In this document: positions 25,644 through 34,397 of the stretch, in pieces
Layout of the letters: every line of letters starts with the position of its first letter
Position numbering within the stretch: the stretch's first letter is position 1
Source of the DNA: Gemmatimonas phototrophica
Lineage (GTDB): Bacteria > Gemmatimonadota > Gemmatimonadetes > Gemmatimonadales > Gemmatimonadaceae
Length of the DNA stretch: 64,000 nucleotides
Assembly: GCF_000695095.2 (NCBI RefSeq)
Contig: NZ_CP011454.1
Span: 3,224,001-3,288,000, forward strand
Direction of reading: 5' to 3'
Notes under the pieces: model-generated
What the model was told of the DNA's origin: nothing
The model's database searches: none
Seen by the model: the letters and a program-made list of their open reading frames with translations, nothing else
Made by a program: the position numbers and the translations under genes

Positions 25644-26729
25644 ATGACGTCCCTTCGTTCGCTGTGCTCCACGGGTGTGCTGCTCGCCTCCATGGCCGGC
25701 CCGCTGCTCGCCCAGAATGAAGCGCCCCCCGGCCGCCGGCAGGTGGTGCCCATGGATTCGGCCCGTGCGGCGGCGCTGTACGTGAGCAACCGGCCGGAAG
25801 ACCATCCCGTCGCCGACTACGAGCGCGCCATGCGCGGCAAGGCAGCCACCGACAGCATCTTCACCGCGCGCGCAAAAGGCGTGCTCAAATTTTCAAAGGT
25901 GAAGTACAAGAGTCAGGCCGGTGGGCTGGAAATTCCCGCCTACCTGTTCGAGCCGCTCAATCCCAAGGGCCCGCGCCAGCATGCGGCCATGGTGTGGGTG
26001 CATGGCGGCGTGCACGGCAACATGGACCAGAATTACTGGCCCTTCATTCGCGAAGCGGTGCAGCGTGGCTACGTCATCATTACGCCCGACTATCGCGGCA
26101 GCACCGGCTACGGTGCCGCCCATCATAACGCCATCGATTACGGTGGCATGGAAGTGGACGACGTGGAGTCGGCGGCCGACGTGCTCAAGGCCCTGCCCTA
26201 TGTGAATCCGGACCGCCTGGGAGTCATGGGCTGGAGCCACGGGGGGTACATCACCACGTTGTTGCTCACCCGGGAGGCACAGGGGACACCGTTCAAGTCG
26301 GGCGCCGCCATCGTGCCGGTCACCAACCTGTTGTTCCGCCTGTCGTTCAAGGGGCCGTCGTACCAGCGCTCATTCTCCACGCAGGCGGCCGTCCGCGGGC
26401 TGCCGTTCGAAAAGCGTGATGAGTACGTACGGCGCTCGCCCTATTACTGGGTAGACAGCCTCAAATCTCCCCTCCTGGTCCACGTGGCCACCAACGACGA
26501 AGATGTGAACTTCGAAGAAGCGCGGCCGCTGGTCGATGCCCTGATTGCCCGGCAACCCAAGCTCGCCGAAACGAAGATCTACGTGAACCCGACGCCGGGG
26601 CCCACCAGCGTGGGACACACCTTCAGCCGACGCGTGAACCGCCAGACGCTCGAGCGGGATGAATCGCCCGAGCAGATCGACAGCTGGAACCGGGTGTGGG
26701 CGTTTTTTGAGCGGACGCTGGGGAAATAG
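25644..26729 (+). CDS. Secreted S9-type alpha/beta hydrolase (propeller-less)
   Basis: A 361-residue exported serine hydrolase of the prolyl-oligopeptidase class with the signal peptide ending near LLAQNE. Unlike the other two S9 enzymes here it lacks a beta-propeller: after ~65 residues it enters the catalytic domain. Oxyanion region HGGVHGN, nucleophile Ser198 in GWSHGG, Asp287 in NDEDV and His325 in VGHTF form a complete triad. It is most like dienelactone-hydrolase or acylaminoacyl-peptidase-type single-domain members that cleave small esters or peptides. Followed by a strong terminator hairpin. Confidence 0.85.
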   Translation: MTSLRSLCSTGVLLASMAGPLLAQNEAPPGRRQVVPMDSARAAALYVSNRPEDHPVADYERAMRGKAATDSIFTARAKGVLKFSKVKYKSQAGGLEIPAYLFEPLNPKGPRQHAAMVWVHGGVHGNMDQNYWPFIREAVQRGYVIITPDYRGSTGYGAAHHNAIDYGGMEVDDVESAADVLKALPYVNPDRLGVMGWSHGGYITTLLLTREAQGTPFKSGAAIVPVTNLLFRLSFKGPSYQRSFSTQAAVRGLPFEKRDEYVRRSPYYWVDSLKSPLLVHVATNDEDVNFEEARPLVDALIARQPKLAETKIYVNPTPGPTSVGHTFSRRVNRQTLERDESPEQIDSWNRVWAFFERTLGK

Positions 26730-26759
26730 GCGGAGTACCCACGCCGCTTCAAGTTCCCG

Positions 26760-26797
26760 AACCCGGGATCCGAGACTCCAATCTCGGGTCCCGGGTT
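26760..26797 (+). terminator. Strong 16-bp terminator hairpin
   Basis: Arms 26760-26775 and 26782-26797 pair with one G-T type mismatch across a 6-base loop and are followed by a TTTT stretch at 26801-26804. It lies 31 bases after the S9 hydrolase stop and insulates the efflux operon downstream. Confidence 0.8.
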
Positions 26798-26827
26798 TGC
26801 TTTTGGGGCACGACGTACAACTACCCT

Positions 26828-26858
26828 TGTATTTCACGATATACGTAATTAGTAATAT
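26828..26858 (+). promoter_or_regulatory. AT-rich promoter/operator candidate of the TolC-RND operon
   Basis: A markedly AT-rich block in a GC-rich genome. A TTGTAT (26828-26833) and a TAATAT (26853-26858) are 19 bases apart and could be -35 and -10 boxes; if so transcription would start at or near the ATG at 26865. Flanking ATATA and ATATAT arms make an imperfect dyad, as in ArsR-family operators. All of this is inference. Confidence 0.4.
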
Positions 26859-28310
26859 ATGCATATGCGAACCATCTACTATACCCTGGTCGCCGCCGCC
26901 GCACTCGCCCTCCCCGGGCTTGCGACGGCGCAGTCGCCCCTCCGCCTCGCTGATGCGCTGGCGGAGGCCGACCGCCGCGCCTTTGGCAATCGCCAGGCTG
27001 CGGCCAATGCCTCGAGTGACCGCGCCCGCGCGGCACTCCCTCTCAAGGGCATCCTTCCCTCGGCACGTGTTGAGGGTGGGTTTGTCCGGACCACTGACCC
27101 CATTGGCGCCTTCGGCACCACGCTGCGCCAACGGGCCGTAACCCCCGCCGCCTTCGATCCGGCCCGGCTCAATGATCCGGCGCCGGTGAACAACGTCACC
27201 GGCGGACTCGTGCTGGAAGTGCCGGTCTTCAACGCCGACGCACTGACCGGGTGGCGAGCCGCCCGGTCGGCCGCGAACGCCAGCGCCGCCATGGCCGACT
27301 GGACGACCATGACCACCCGCGCCATGGTGGTGAAGGCCTACTACGGCGCCGTACTGGCCCAGGAAAAGGTCGCTATGCTCACGCAGGCCCAGCGCGCCGC
27401 CACCGCGGCCGTGAAGCAGGTGGAGAGCATGGTGCGGCAGGGACTGGTCACCAAGGCCGATCAGCTGCAGGCCAGCGTCCGCGCTGGTGATGTGGCAGCG
27501 CAGCTCCTGTCGGCCAGCAACGACGCCACAACCGCCCGCCAGCAGTTTGCCATGCTGCTCGGGCGGAGCGAATCCGGACCGTTGGTGCTCCCCGCCGGTC
27601 TCCCGACCGACAGCGTGGTGCGGGCCTTTGCGGAGCAGGACACCGCGGCGGCGCACACCCCGGCCGCGGAAGGACAGAGCGCTGGACACCTGCGTGACGA
27701 CGTGCGCGCGGCACAGCTTGGCGCACAAGCCGCCAGTGCCGACCGCAAACGGGCCGCCGCCACCATGCTTCCGCGCCTCAACGGCTTTGCGCGGTACGAC
27801 TACAACTCTCCCACCACCCTCTACGCCGGCAAGCCGAACTGGACCGTTGGCGTGATGGGCTCCTGGTCGCTCTTTGGTGGCGGCAGCGAGCTGGCCGACG
27901 TGGCGGGGGCGGATGCCCGCGCCCGTGGAGCGCGCGCCGGCGAAGAAGCCGCCCGCGCCAACGCCCGGGTGGAAGCTGATGCCGCCGCCCGCCTGGTCAC
28001 CTTGGCGCTGCGCCGATTGGAACTGGCGGCGCAGGCCTCGGCCCAGAGTACCGAAGCACACCGACTCGTAGCAAAGCGCTACGCCGGGGGGTTGGCCACG
28101 GTCGCCGAGCTGCTTGGCGCCGAAACGGCGGCCACGGGAGCCTCACTGGCGCATGCCGCCGCGCGCTTCGACGTGATTGACGCACTGGCGCAATACCGCA
28201 AGGCCATCGGCGCCGATCCCGGTGCCCTCGCCCGCTTCGATACACAGCCCACGACTTCATCCACGGACGCCGCTTCGGCTGGCGCCAACAACGAGGAACC
28301 GACTCGATGA
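26859..28310 (+). CDS. TolC family outer-membrane efflux protein
   Basis: A 483-residue outer-membrane channel subunit. The signal peptide is cleaved near ATAQSPL, followed by the two structural repeats of the TolC fold: long Ala/Gln-rich helices (about 40-220 and 265-440) with recurrent LRLADAL and GLVTKADQLQA/GGLATVAELLGAE motifs. It exports substrates in tripartite complex with the adaptor and RND pump encoded next; the three genes overlap (ATGA junctions). An ATG two codons later (26865) may be the true start, since no ribosome site precedes 26859. The last ~30 residues are Ser/Thr/Ala-rich. Confidence 0.9.
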   Translation: MHMRTIYYTLVAAAALALPGLATAQSPLRLADALAEADRRAFGNRQAAANASSDRARAALPLKGILPSARVEGGFVRTTDPIGAFGTTLRQRAVTPAAFDPARLNDPAPVNNVTGGLVLEVPVFNADALTGWRAARSAANASAAMADWTTMTTRAMVVKAYYGAVLAQEKVAMLTQAQRAATAAVKQVESMVRQGLVTKADQLQASVRAGDVAAQLLSASNDATTARQQFAMLLGRSESGPLVLPAGLPTDSVVRAFAEQDTAAAHTPAAEGQSAGHLRDDVRAAQLGAQAASADRKRAAATMLPRLNGFARYDYNSPTTLYAGKPNWTVGVMGSWSLFGGGSELADVAGADARARGARAGEEAARANARVEADAAARLVTLALRRLELAAQASAQSTEAHRLVAKRYAGGLATVAELLGAETAATGASLAHAAARFDVIDALAQYRKAIGADPGALARFDTQPTTSSTDAASAGANNEEPTR

Positions 28311-29383
28311 CGACGATCTCTTCGCGCCGCGCGTCGGCGCTCCTGCTGGCCGGCCTGGCCACCTCTTCACTGGTGCTCGGCGCCTGCGGCTCCAGCACCC
28401 CCGACCACGAAAAGACGGCGGCCAAGCCCGCCTTGGTGAGCGGTACCACCCTCACGCTGGCCGATACCACCATTGCCACGACCTACGAAGCCAGTGGTGT
28501 GGCCGAGCCGCTGCAACAGGCGATGGTGAGCACGAAGCTCATGGGAACCGTTACGGCGGTTACGGTGCAGGAAGGCGATGCCGTACGCACTGGACAGGTG
28601 CTCGTCCAGATCGACGCCCGCGATCTGACCGCCAAGGCGAACCAGGTTGCCGCGTCCATTGCCGATGCTGAGGCGATGCAGCGCGAAGCCACCGCGCACG
28701 CCGCGCGTTTTGCGGCGCTGTACAATGACAGTGCGGCAACGAAGGCACAGTACGATGCAGCACAAACCGGACTGGCCCGCGCCAACGCGGGATTGCAGGC
28801 GGCCCGGGCCGGCGCCTCGGAGCTTGATGCCGTGCGCAGCTACGCCTCGGTGCGTGCTCCGTTCGCCGGCATAGTGACCATGCGGCACGCGGATCCCGGC
28901 ACCTTCGCGGCGCCCGGCGCCCCGCTGGTGACGGTGCAGGATGTGTCCAGTCTCCGGCTGACGGTCACCGCGCCCGCGAATGTCATCCGGGCGCTGACCC
29001 GCGGACAGCAGATTGCCGCCACCGTGGATGGGCGGAGCGTGCAGGCCAAAGTGGAGGGTATTGTCCCCGCTGGCGCCGGCAATCTGTACACGGTGAACGC
29101 CATCATTGCCAATCGCGATGGCGCCATGCGCGCCGGCAGTGCGGTGACGCTCTCCATGCCGCAAGGCACCACCACCGGCATTGTCGTGCCGCTGGCCGCG
29201 CTCGTGCGCGACGGAGATCTGGTGGGAGTGATCGTCCGCGCCAACGGCGCCGATGATCGGCGCTGGATTCGCCTGGGCACCATGACGGCAACGCATGCGG
29301 AAGTCACCGCTGGGCTCACGACTGGAGAAGTCATTGTAATTCCTGACGCGGCAACGGTGCCGGCGTCGAAGGCGGGCGTATGA
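28307..29383 (+). CDS. RND efflux periplasmic adaptor (membrane fusion) lipoprotein
   Basis: A 358-residue adaptor of the HlyD/AcrA class. A lipobox (LGAC, Cys27) replaces a cleaved Sec signal. The layout is barrel-sandwich half (VTVQEGDAVRTGQVLVQIDARDL), a helical hairpin of only ~70 residues, the second sandwich half (VRAPFAGIVTMRHADPGTFAAPG), then beta-barrel and membrane-proximal domains. It bridges the RND pump and TolC protein. Its start overlaps the tolC-like stop and its end overlaps the RND start, so the trio is translationally coupled. Confidence 0.92.
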   Translation: MTTISSRRASALLLAGLATSSLVLGACGSSTPDHEKTAAKPALVSGTTLTLADTTIATTYEASGVAEPLQQAMVSTKLMGTVTAVTVQEGDAVRTGQVLVQIDARDLTAKANQVAASIADAEAMQREATAHAARFAALYNDSAATKAQYDAAQTGLARANAGLQAARAGASELDAVRSYASVRAPFAGIVTMRHADPGTFAAPGAPLVTVQDVSSLRLTVTAPANVIRALTRGQQIAATVDGRSVQAKVEGIVPAGAGNLYTVNAIIANRDGAMRAGSAVTLSMPQGTTTGIVVPLAALVRDGDLVGVIVRANGADDRRWIRLGTMTATHAEVTAGLTTGEVIVIPDAATVPASKAGV

Positions 29384-32300
29384 CCAGCATCCAGTCCTGG
29401 GGTATCTCGGGGCGCGTCGCCAAGGCCTTTCTCAACAGCAAGCTCACGCCGTTGATCACGGTGGCCTCGCTCGCCGTGGGGTTGCTGGGGATCATCGCAA
29501 CGCCGCGCGAAGAAGAGCCGCAGATCTCCGTGCCGATGATCGATGTGATCTCGGCCATGCCTGGCGCATCGCCAGCCGAAGCGGAAAATCTGCTGGGGCG
29601 GCCGGTGGAGCAGCGTATGCTCGAGATTCCCGGCGTGGACCACGTGTACACGATGTCGGGCGACGGCTATGCCATGGTGACCGTGCGCTTCAAGGTGGGT
29701 GAGGATCAGGAGCGCAGCGTCACCAAGGTGCAGGCCAAACTGGCGGGGGCGATGGACAAGGCTCCCAGCGGTGCCCTGCCTCCCATCGTGAAGTCGCACA
29801 GCATCGACGATGTGCCGGTGCTGACGCTCACGCTGCACGGTGCCGGTACGGATGCCAATGCGCTGCGTCAGATTGCCGTGCATCTGGAGGACGAGATTCG
29901 CACGGTGCCGGAGGTCGCGGAAACGTTCGTGACTGGCGGAGCGCCAAAGCAGGTAAAAGTGGTGCTCGATGCCGCGCGTCTGGCGGCGAGCGGCGTAACC
30001 CCAGGTGAAGTGGCCATGGCGCTGAAGCAGGCCAACGCCCGCCTCGACGCCGGTGAGCTCACCCTGCGGGACAGTGTGGTGCAGATCGCCGTGGGCGCTC
30101 CGCTGCTGAACGCGCGCGAGGTGGGAAGTGTGGTCGTGTCCAACCGCCGAGGGACCCCGGTATATCTGCGCGCCGTGGCCGACGTGAAGGACGATTTCGG
30201 TGATGTGAACAGCTACGTGTCGCACCGCAGCGGCAGCGGCGCCTCCGAAGCGGCGGTCACCATTGCGGTGGCCAAGCGCAAGGGTGCCAACGCCACGAAC
30301 GTGACGCACGCGGTGCTGGAGCGGGTGAACCAGGCCAAGGGGCGCCTGCTGCCGGCCAGTGTGGCGTTGGATGTCACTCGCGATTATGGCGAGACAGCAG
30401 GCGAGAAGGCGCAGGAACTCATTCTGCACCTCATCATTGCCACGCTTAGCGTCACCGCACTCATCTGGTTGTTTTTGGGGTGGCGGGAAGCGCTGGTGGT
30501 GCTCGTGGCCGTCCCGGTCACGCTCGCGCTCACGCTCTTCGTGTACTACGCGCTGGGCTATACGCTCAACCGCATCACGCTGTTCGCGCTCATCTTCTCC
30601 ATTGGCATTCTGGTGGACGATGCCATTGTGGTGGTGGAGAACATCTACCGTCACCTGGCCATGGGGAACCGGCCGGCCGACATCGCGGCCATTGACGCGG
30701 TGGACGAGGTGGGGAATCCCACGATTCTGGCCACGTTTACCGTGATTGCGGCCATCGTGCCCATGGCGTTCGTCAGTGGCATGATGGGTCCCTACATGCG
30801 CCCCATTCCCGTGGGCGCGTCGGTGGCCATGCTGGCGTCGCTGGCGGTGGCGTTCATCGTTACACCGTACCTGGCCTACCGCCTGCTCAAGGGGCATGTG
30901 GTGGCGGGACACGGGTCCATTCAGCATCCGCCGGAGGAAGGTTCACGGACGGACAAGCTGTACCATCGCATCATGTCACCACTCATTGAGCGCAAGAAGA
31001 CGCGCTACGTGTTCTATGGCGTGGTGGTGGCGCTGCTGTTGGGCAGTGTGGGGCTCGTCGGGCTCAAGGCCGTGCAAGTGAAGATGCTCCCCTTCGACAA
31101 CAAGAGTGAGTTCCAGGTGGTGCTCGACTTGCCGGAGGGCACGTCGCTGGAAACATCCAACCGGGCGGCGTCGGAGATTGCGGCCTACCTGGGCACGGTC
31201 GAAGAAGTGGTGAGCACGCAGGTGTATGCGGGCACCGCGGCGCCGTTCAACTTCAACGGTCTCGTGCGGCACTATTTCATGCGCAGCGGCGCCAACGTGG
31301 CCGATGTGCAGGTGAACCTCAAGCCGAAGAGCGAGCGCGATCGGCAGAGCCATGCGATTGCCGTGGCGGTACGCCCTTCGGTGGATTCCATCGCCAAGCG
31401 GTATGGTGCCTCGGCCAAGGTGGCGGAAATTCCGCCGGGGCCGCCGGTGCTCTCCACGCTCGTGGCTGAAGTGTATGCCGCCGACGACGCGTCGCGTCTG
31501 GAGGCTGCCAAGGCGGTCAAGGCGGTGTTTGAGCAGACGCCCGGTGTGGTGGATGTGGACTGGACCGTTGAAGCCCCGCAGCAGAAGCGCACGTTCCGGG
31601 TGGACCGGGTGCGTGCGGCCGAAGTGGGGGCGAGCGTGGAGCAGATCACGCAGACGCTCTACCTTGCGCTTTCCGGTGCGCCGGCCGGCTTGACCAGCTC
31701 ACCCACCGCCAAGGAGGCGGTGGCGATCGTGCCGCGCTTGCCGCTGTCGCAGCGCTCGTCGGTGGAGGCGTTGCTGGGCTTACCCATTGCCACCATGCAG
31801 GGCCCGCAGCCGCTGGGCCGTTTCGTGACGGTGATTGATGGGGTTCGGGAAGGCTCACGGGTCCGCAAGGATCTCCGCCCGGCCATTTATGTGACCGGAG
31901 ACGTGGCCCGCGAGATTGAGAGTCCGGTGTACGCGATTCTCGATATGAACCGGCAGATCGAGGCCATTCGGGTGAATGGGGCGAGTGTCGGGATTTACAA
32001 CGCCGTACAGCCCGAATCGCTGGACGAAACCGCCATCAAGTGGGACGGGGAGTGGCAGGTGACCATTGAGGTCTTCCGCGACCTCGGCCTGGCCTTCGCC
32101 ATTGTGCTGCTGCTCATCTATGTGTTGGTGGTGGGGTGGTTCCAGAGCTTCACCATTCCGCTGGTGATCATGGCCCCCATTCCGCTTACGCTCATTGGCA
32201 TTCTGCCGGGGCACGCCATTGGCGGCGCGTTCTTTACCGCCACGAGCATGATTGGCATGATCGCGCTGGCTGGCATCATCGTGCGCAACTCCATTCTGCT

Positions 32301-32592
32301 GGTGGACTTCATCCAGTTGGAGGAAGCACGCGGGCGCAATCTGGTGGATGCGGTGCTCGAAGCGGGCGCCGTGCGGTTCCGCCCCATTGCCCTCACCGCC
32401 GCGGCCGTTGTGGTGGGCGGGCTGGTCATGGTGCTCGATCCCATCTTCCAGGGACTTGCGGTGGCGCTCATGAGCGGCGCTGTGGTAGCTACGCTCCTCA
32501 CAATGGTTGTGGTCCCCCTGCTCTACTGGGAGCTGCGAAAGAATGCGCCGCCCCTCGCCGATTCCCCCCTCCATACGGAGATCATCGACTGA
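29380..32592 (+). CDS. RND efflux pump inner-membrane permease
   Basis: A 1070-residue AcrB/MexF-fold transporter (ACR_tran). Twelve membrane helices and two large periplasmic loops are visible. The TM4 proton-relay signature is GILVDDAIVVVENIYRHL with paired Asp. The N-terminus (EEPQISVPMIDV, then ASPAEAENLLGRPVEQ) belongs to the branch that lies between drug pumps and less characterised pumps seen with TolC and adaptor in one operon; it lacks the heavy-metal CzcA pattern. It is driven by proton motive force. The next gene, a DUF2892 protein, starts inside its stop codon (TGATG). Confidence 0.93.
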   Translation: MTSIQSWGISGRVAKAFLNSKLTPLITVASLAVGLLGIIATPREEEPQISVPMIDVISAMPGASPAEAENLLGRPVEQRMLEIPGVDHVYTMSGDGYAMVTVRFKVGEDQERSVTKVQAKLAGAMDKAPSGALPPIVKSHSIDDVPVLTLTLHGAGTDANALRQIAVHLEDEIRTVPEVAETFVTGGAPKQVKVVLDAARLAASGVTPGEVAMALKQANARLDAGELTLRDSVVQIAVGAPLLNAREVGSVVVSNRRGTPVYLRAVADVKDDFGDVNSYVSHRSGSGASEAAVTIAVAKRKGANATNVTHAVLERVNQAKGRLLPASVALDVTRDYGETAGEKAQELILHLIIATLSVTALIWLFLGWREALVVLVAVPVTLALTLFVYYALGYTLNRITLFALIFSIGILVDDAIVVVENIYRHLAMGNRPADIAAIDAVDEVGNPTILATFTVIAAIVPMAFVSGMMGPYMRPIPVGASVAMLASLAVAFIVTPYLAYRLLKGHVVAGHGSIQHPPEEGSRTDKLYHRIMSPLIERKKTRYVFYGVVVALLLGSVGLVGLKAVQVKMLPFDNKSEFQVVLDLPEGTSLETSNRAASEIAAYLGTVEEVVSTQVYAGTAAPFNFNGLVRHYFMRSGANVADVQVNLKPKSERDRQSHAIAVAVRPSVDSIAKRYGASAKVAEIPPGPPVLSTLVAEVYAADDASRLEAAKAVKAVFEQTPGVVDVDWTVEAPQQKRTFRVDRVRAAEVGASVEQITQTLYLALSGAPAGLTSSPTAKEAVAIVPRLPLSQRSSVEALLGLPIATMQGPQPLGRFVTVIDGVREGSRVRKDLRPAIYVTGDVAREIESPVYAILDMNRQIEAIRVNGASVGIYNAVQPESLDETAIKWDGEWQVTIEVFRDLGLAFAIVLLLIYVLVVGWFQSFTIPLVIMAPIPLTLIGILPGHAIGGAFFTATSMIGMIALAGIIVRNSILLVDFIQLEEARGRNLVDAVLEAGAVRFRPIALTAAAVVVGGLVMVLDPIFQGLAVALMSGAVVATLLTMVVVPLLYWELRKNAPPLADSPLHTEIID

Positions 32593-32807
32593 TGTGCAAC
32601 GATAACGTCATTCGCCGCTTTGCCGGCGTCTTCATTCTGCTGTCCGTGGCGCTTGGCTTCCTGGTGTCGCCCAACTTCTTCTACTTCACGGCATTTGTGG
32701 GTTTCAACCTGCTGCAGTCGAGCTTCACGAACTTCTGCCCGCTGGAGAAAATTCTGGGCCGGTTCGGGCTCTTCGGCTGCCGTGCATCGGGAGCCTCAGC
32801 GCGATAA
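32592..32807 (+). CDS. DUF2892 (YgaP-like) small membrane protein
   Basis: A 71-residue protein with two closely spaced membrane helices (about 12-45) and the family's paired-cysteine tail: a CPL motif (Cys48) and a Cys about 14 residues later (FGLFGC). In YgaP a domain of this type anchors a rhodanese; here it is stand-alone. It overlaps the RND stop codon by one base and precedes thioredoxin 2 by 28 bases, so it is fourth of a five-gene unit. The cysteines and the thioredoxin partner suggest thiol or persulfide chemistry (inference). Confidence 0.85.
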   Translation: MCNDNVIRRFAGVFILLSVALGFLVSPNFFYFTAFVGFNLLQSSFTNFCPLEKILGRFGLFGCRASGASAR

Positions 32808-32835
32808 GCTTCAGCATACCTTTGGGGAGTCGACC

Positions 32836-33294
32836 ATGAGCACAACGAATAGCCCCGCACGGCAGGCCATCATGCCGTGCGGGGCCTGCGGAAAACTGAA
32901 TCGCATCAACATGGATCGCGTGGATGTGGCGGCCCACTGTGGTACCTGCAAGGCCACGCTCGCGATCGATGCGCCCATCGTGCTCACCGACGCCAACTTT
33001 GACACGGTGGTGGGCAAGAGCACCGTGCCGGTCATGGTCGACTTTTATGCCGACTGGTGTGGGCCGTGCAAGATGATGGCGCCGGTCTTTGCCGACTTTG
33101 CCCGGCGTCAGAAGGGGCGGGTGCTGGTCGCCAAAGTGAATACCGACGAAAACCCGGGCGTCTCCATGCGCTTCGGCATTCGCAGTATCCCTACGCTGAC
33201 CGTGATGGCGGGCGGGAAAGAGGTGGCGCGGCAGGTGGGGGCGGTGCCCATGGCCGCACTGGAAAACATGGTGGCGGGCGTCAGGATCTCCTGA
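32836..33294 (+). CDS. trxC: Thioredoxin 2 with N-terminal zinc finger
   Basis: A 152-residue TrxC-type thioredoxin. The zinc-binding CGAC (C15, C18) and CGTC (C35, C38) pairs precede the thioredoxin fold, whose redox site is WCGPC (C75, C78), with the conserved cis-Pro in RSIPTL. It reduces disulfides in the cytoplasm; the zinc finger tunes redox potential. A GGGGAG ribosome site lies seven bases before ATG 32836. It is the last gene of the TolC-adaptor-RND-DUF2892 unit and is convergent with the ArsR-type regulator 12 bases away. A thioredoxin at the end of an efflux operon is unusual. Confidence 0.93.
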   Translation: MSTTNSPARQAIMPCGACGKLNRINMDRVDVAAHCGTCKATLAIDAPIVLTDANFDTVVGKSTVPVMVDFYADWCGPCKMMAPVFADFARRQKGRVLVAKVNTDENPGVSMRFGIRSIPTLTVMAGGKEVARQVGAVPMAALENMVAGVRIS

Positions 33295-33306
33295 CGCCCG
33301 GCGGGC

Positions 33307-33675
33307 TTACCGGCCGCCTAACACTTTCCGTCGCTCAGTGAGCTCGGTCTCCAGTCGGCCACACACCAATTCACAGAGTTTCAGCACGTCCTTGTCGGCC
33401 AACTCGTAGCGCACGTACACGCCATCGCGCTCCCGCGAGACCAGGCCGTTCGCGAACAGCTGCGCGAGGTGACGCGAGACGTTCGCCTGACCCATCCCGG
33501 TGGCTTCCACGAGGTCATTCACCGTGCGCGGCCCTGTGCGCAGCTCTTGCAACAGACTCAGACGCGCGCGGTCACTCAGCGCTTTGAAGCGCTCAGCGAC
33601 CATCTCGAGCAGCTCCGGTCCCATCCGTTTTGGTGCCACAGCCTCGCTCCTGGACCTGAGAGAAAATGCAGACAT
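33307..33675 (-). CDS. ArsR/SmtB family winged-helix repressor
   Basis: A 122-residue regulator. The winged-helix-turn-helix (about residues 25-95) includes the recognition helix TGMGQANVSRHLAQL and wing RERDGVYVRYEL. The classical ELCVCD metal site is absent; instead two Cys appear in the C-terminal helix (LCELVCG, CX3C), a place where some family members sense metals, oxidants or persulfides. Start ATG 33675 is chosen; a TTG three codons upstream and an ATG at residue 18 are alternatives. It converges on the efflux-thioredoxin operon and is its most likely regulator. Its own start is preceded by an AT-rich stretch (TATATATT) like that before the operon. Confidence 0.88.
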   Translation of the reverse strand: MSAFSLRSRSEAVAPKRMGPELLEMVAERFKALSDRARLSLLQELRTGPRTVNDLVEATGMGQANVSRHLAQLFANGLVSRERDGVYVRYELADKDVLKLCELVCGRLETELTERRKVLGGR

Positions 33676-33704
33676 ACACAACAATGAATATATAGAAACA
33701 CAGA

Positions 33705-33734
33705 AGAGCGCGCTACCCGTCGGGTGCGCGCTCT
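33705..33734. terminator. GC-rich terminator hairpin downstream of osmC-like gene
   Basis: Arms 33705-33713 and 33726-33734 are perfect complements and the loop (ACCCG/CGGGT) continues the pairing, giving a nearly continuous stem. It lies between the OsmC stop (33754) and the arsR-type start. Confidence 0.75.
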
Positions 33735-33753
33735 TTGCTGTCCGGTTCAGACT

Positions 33754-34185
33754 TCAGGCCAACGTCGCCGTGAGCGTAATCTCGGCATTGAGCACCTTGG
33801 ACACTGGGCATCCGGCTTTCGCCGCTGCCGCCAGCTCCTGGAACTGCTCGGGAGAAATGCCCGGCACCTTGGCGTCCAACGTGAGGTGCACCTTGGTGAT
33901 GGCAAAGCCCCCGTCCTTCTGTTCCAGCGTCAACGCCGCCGATGTGGCCAGTGATTCCGCGGTAAAGCCGTTCCGGGTGAGCTGACCAGAGAGGGCCATG
34001 GAGAAACAGCCGGCATGCGCGGCGGCAATGAGCTCTTCCGGGTTCGTGCCGTTGGTCCCCGACTCGTCTTCAAACCGCAACTTGAACGAATACGGCGTGT
34101 TGTTCAGGACGCCGCTGGGCGTGGAGACCGTACCGCTACCTTCCTTGATAGTGCCGTTCCAGACGGCTGAACCGTGACGAATCAT
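33754..34185 (-). CDS. osmC: OsmC family peroxiredoxin
   Basis: A 143-residue thiol peroxidase that reduces organic hydroperoxides. The two catalytic Cys are C60 (HAGCFSMAL) and C126 (KAGCPVSK), and Glu50 in the NPEEL motif is present. Length and N-terminal start (MIRHGSAVWNGTIKEGSG) agree with OsmC rather than Ohr. It is monocistronic, between the arsR-type gene and a divergent amidohydrolase gene. Its presence next to trxC and the regulator adds to the redox theme of this stretch. Confidence 0.93.
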   Translation of the reverse strand: MIRHGSAVWNGTIKEGSGTVSTPSGVLNNTPYSFKLRFEDESGTNGTNPEELIAAAHAGCFSMALSGQLTRNGFTAESLATSAALTLEQKDGGFAITKVHLTLDAKVPGISPEQFQELAAAAKAGCPVSKVLNAEITLTATLA

Positions 34186-34397
34186 GAAGCCCTCGAAGTG
34201 GTGACCAGTCGGAGGTCGGCGCCTCCTGGCGCCAGACGCTCCTCCAGACTGCCAGCGCGCACCGCCAATTGCAAGCGTGGCCAGCCGATCGCGGTCTGTC
34301 CCCTGCCCAATGTTGCATTGCCATGCGCCTTGCCTTGCCGTGGCGCGGTTGAGGCGGACATTTGCGGGAGGTATTCACGCCTCACCACGTGCCGTCC
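34186..34397. promoter_or_regulatory. Divergent promoter region, osmC and amidohydrolase
   Basis: A 212-base gap between outward-facing genes. It carries a short perfect palindrome-type hairpin at 34217-34232 (GGCGCC arms, 4-base loop) about 35 bases upstream of the osmC start, which could be an operator or a leader hairpin. No other feature is clear. Confidence 0.35.
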
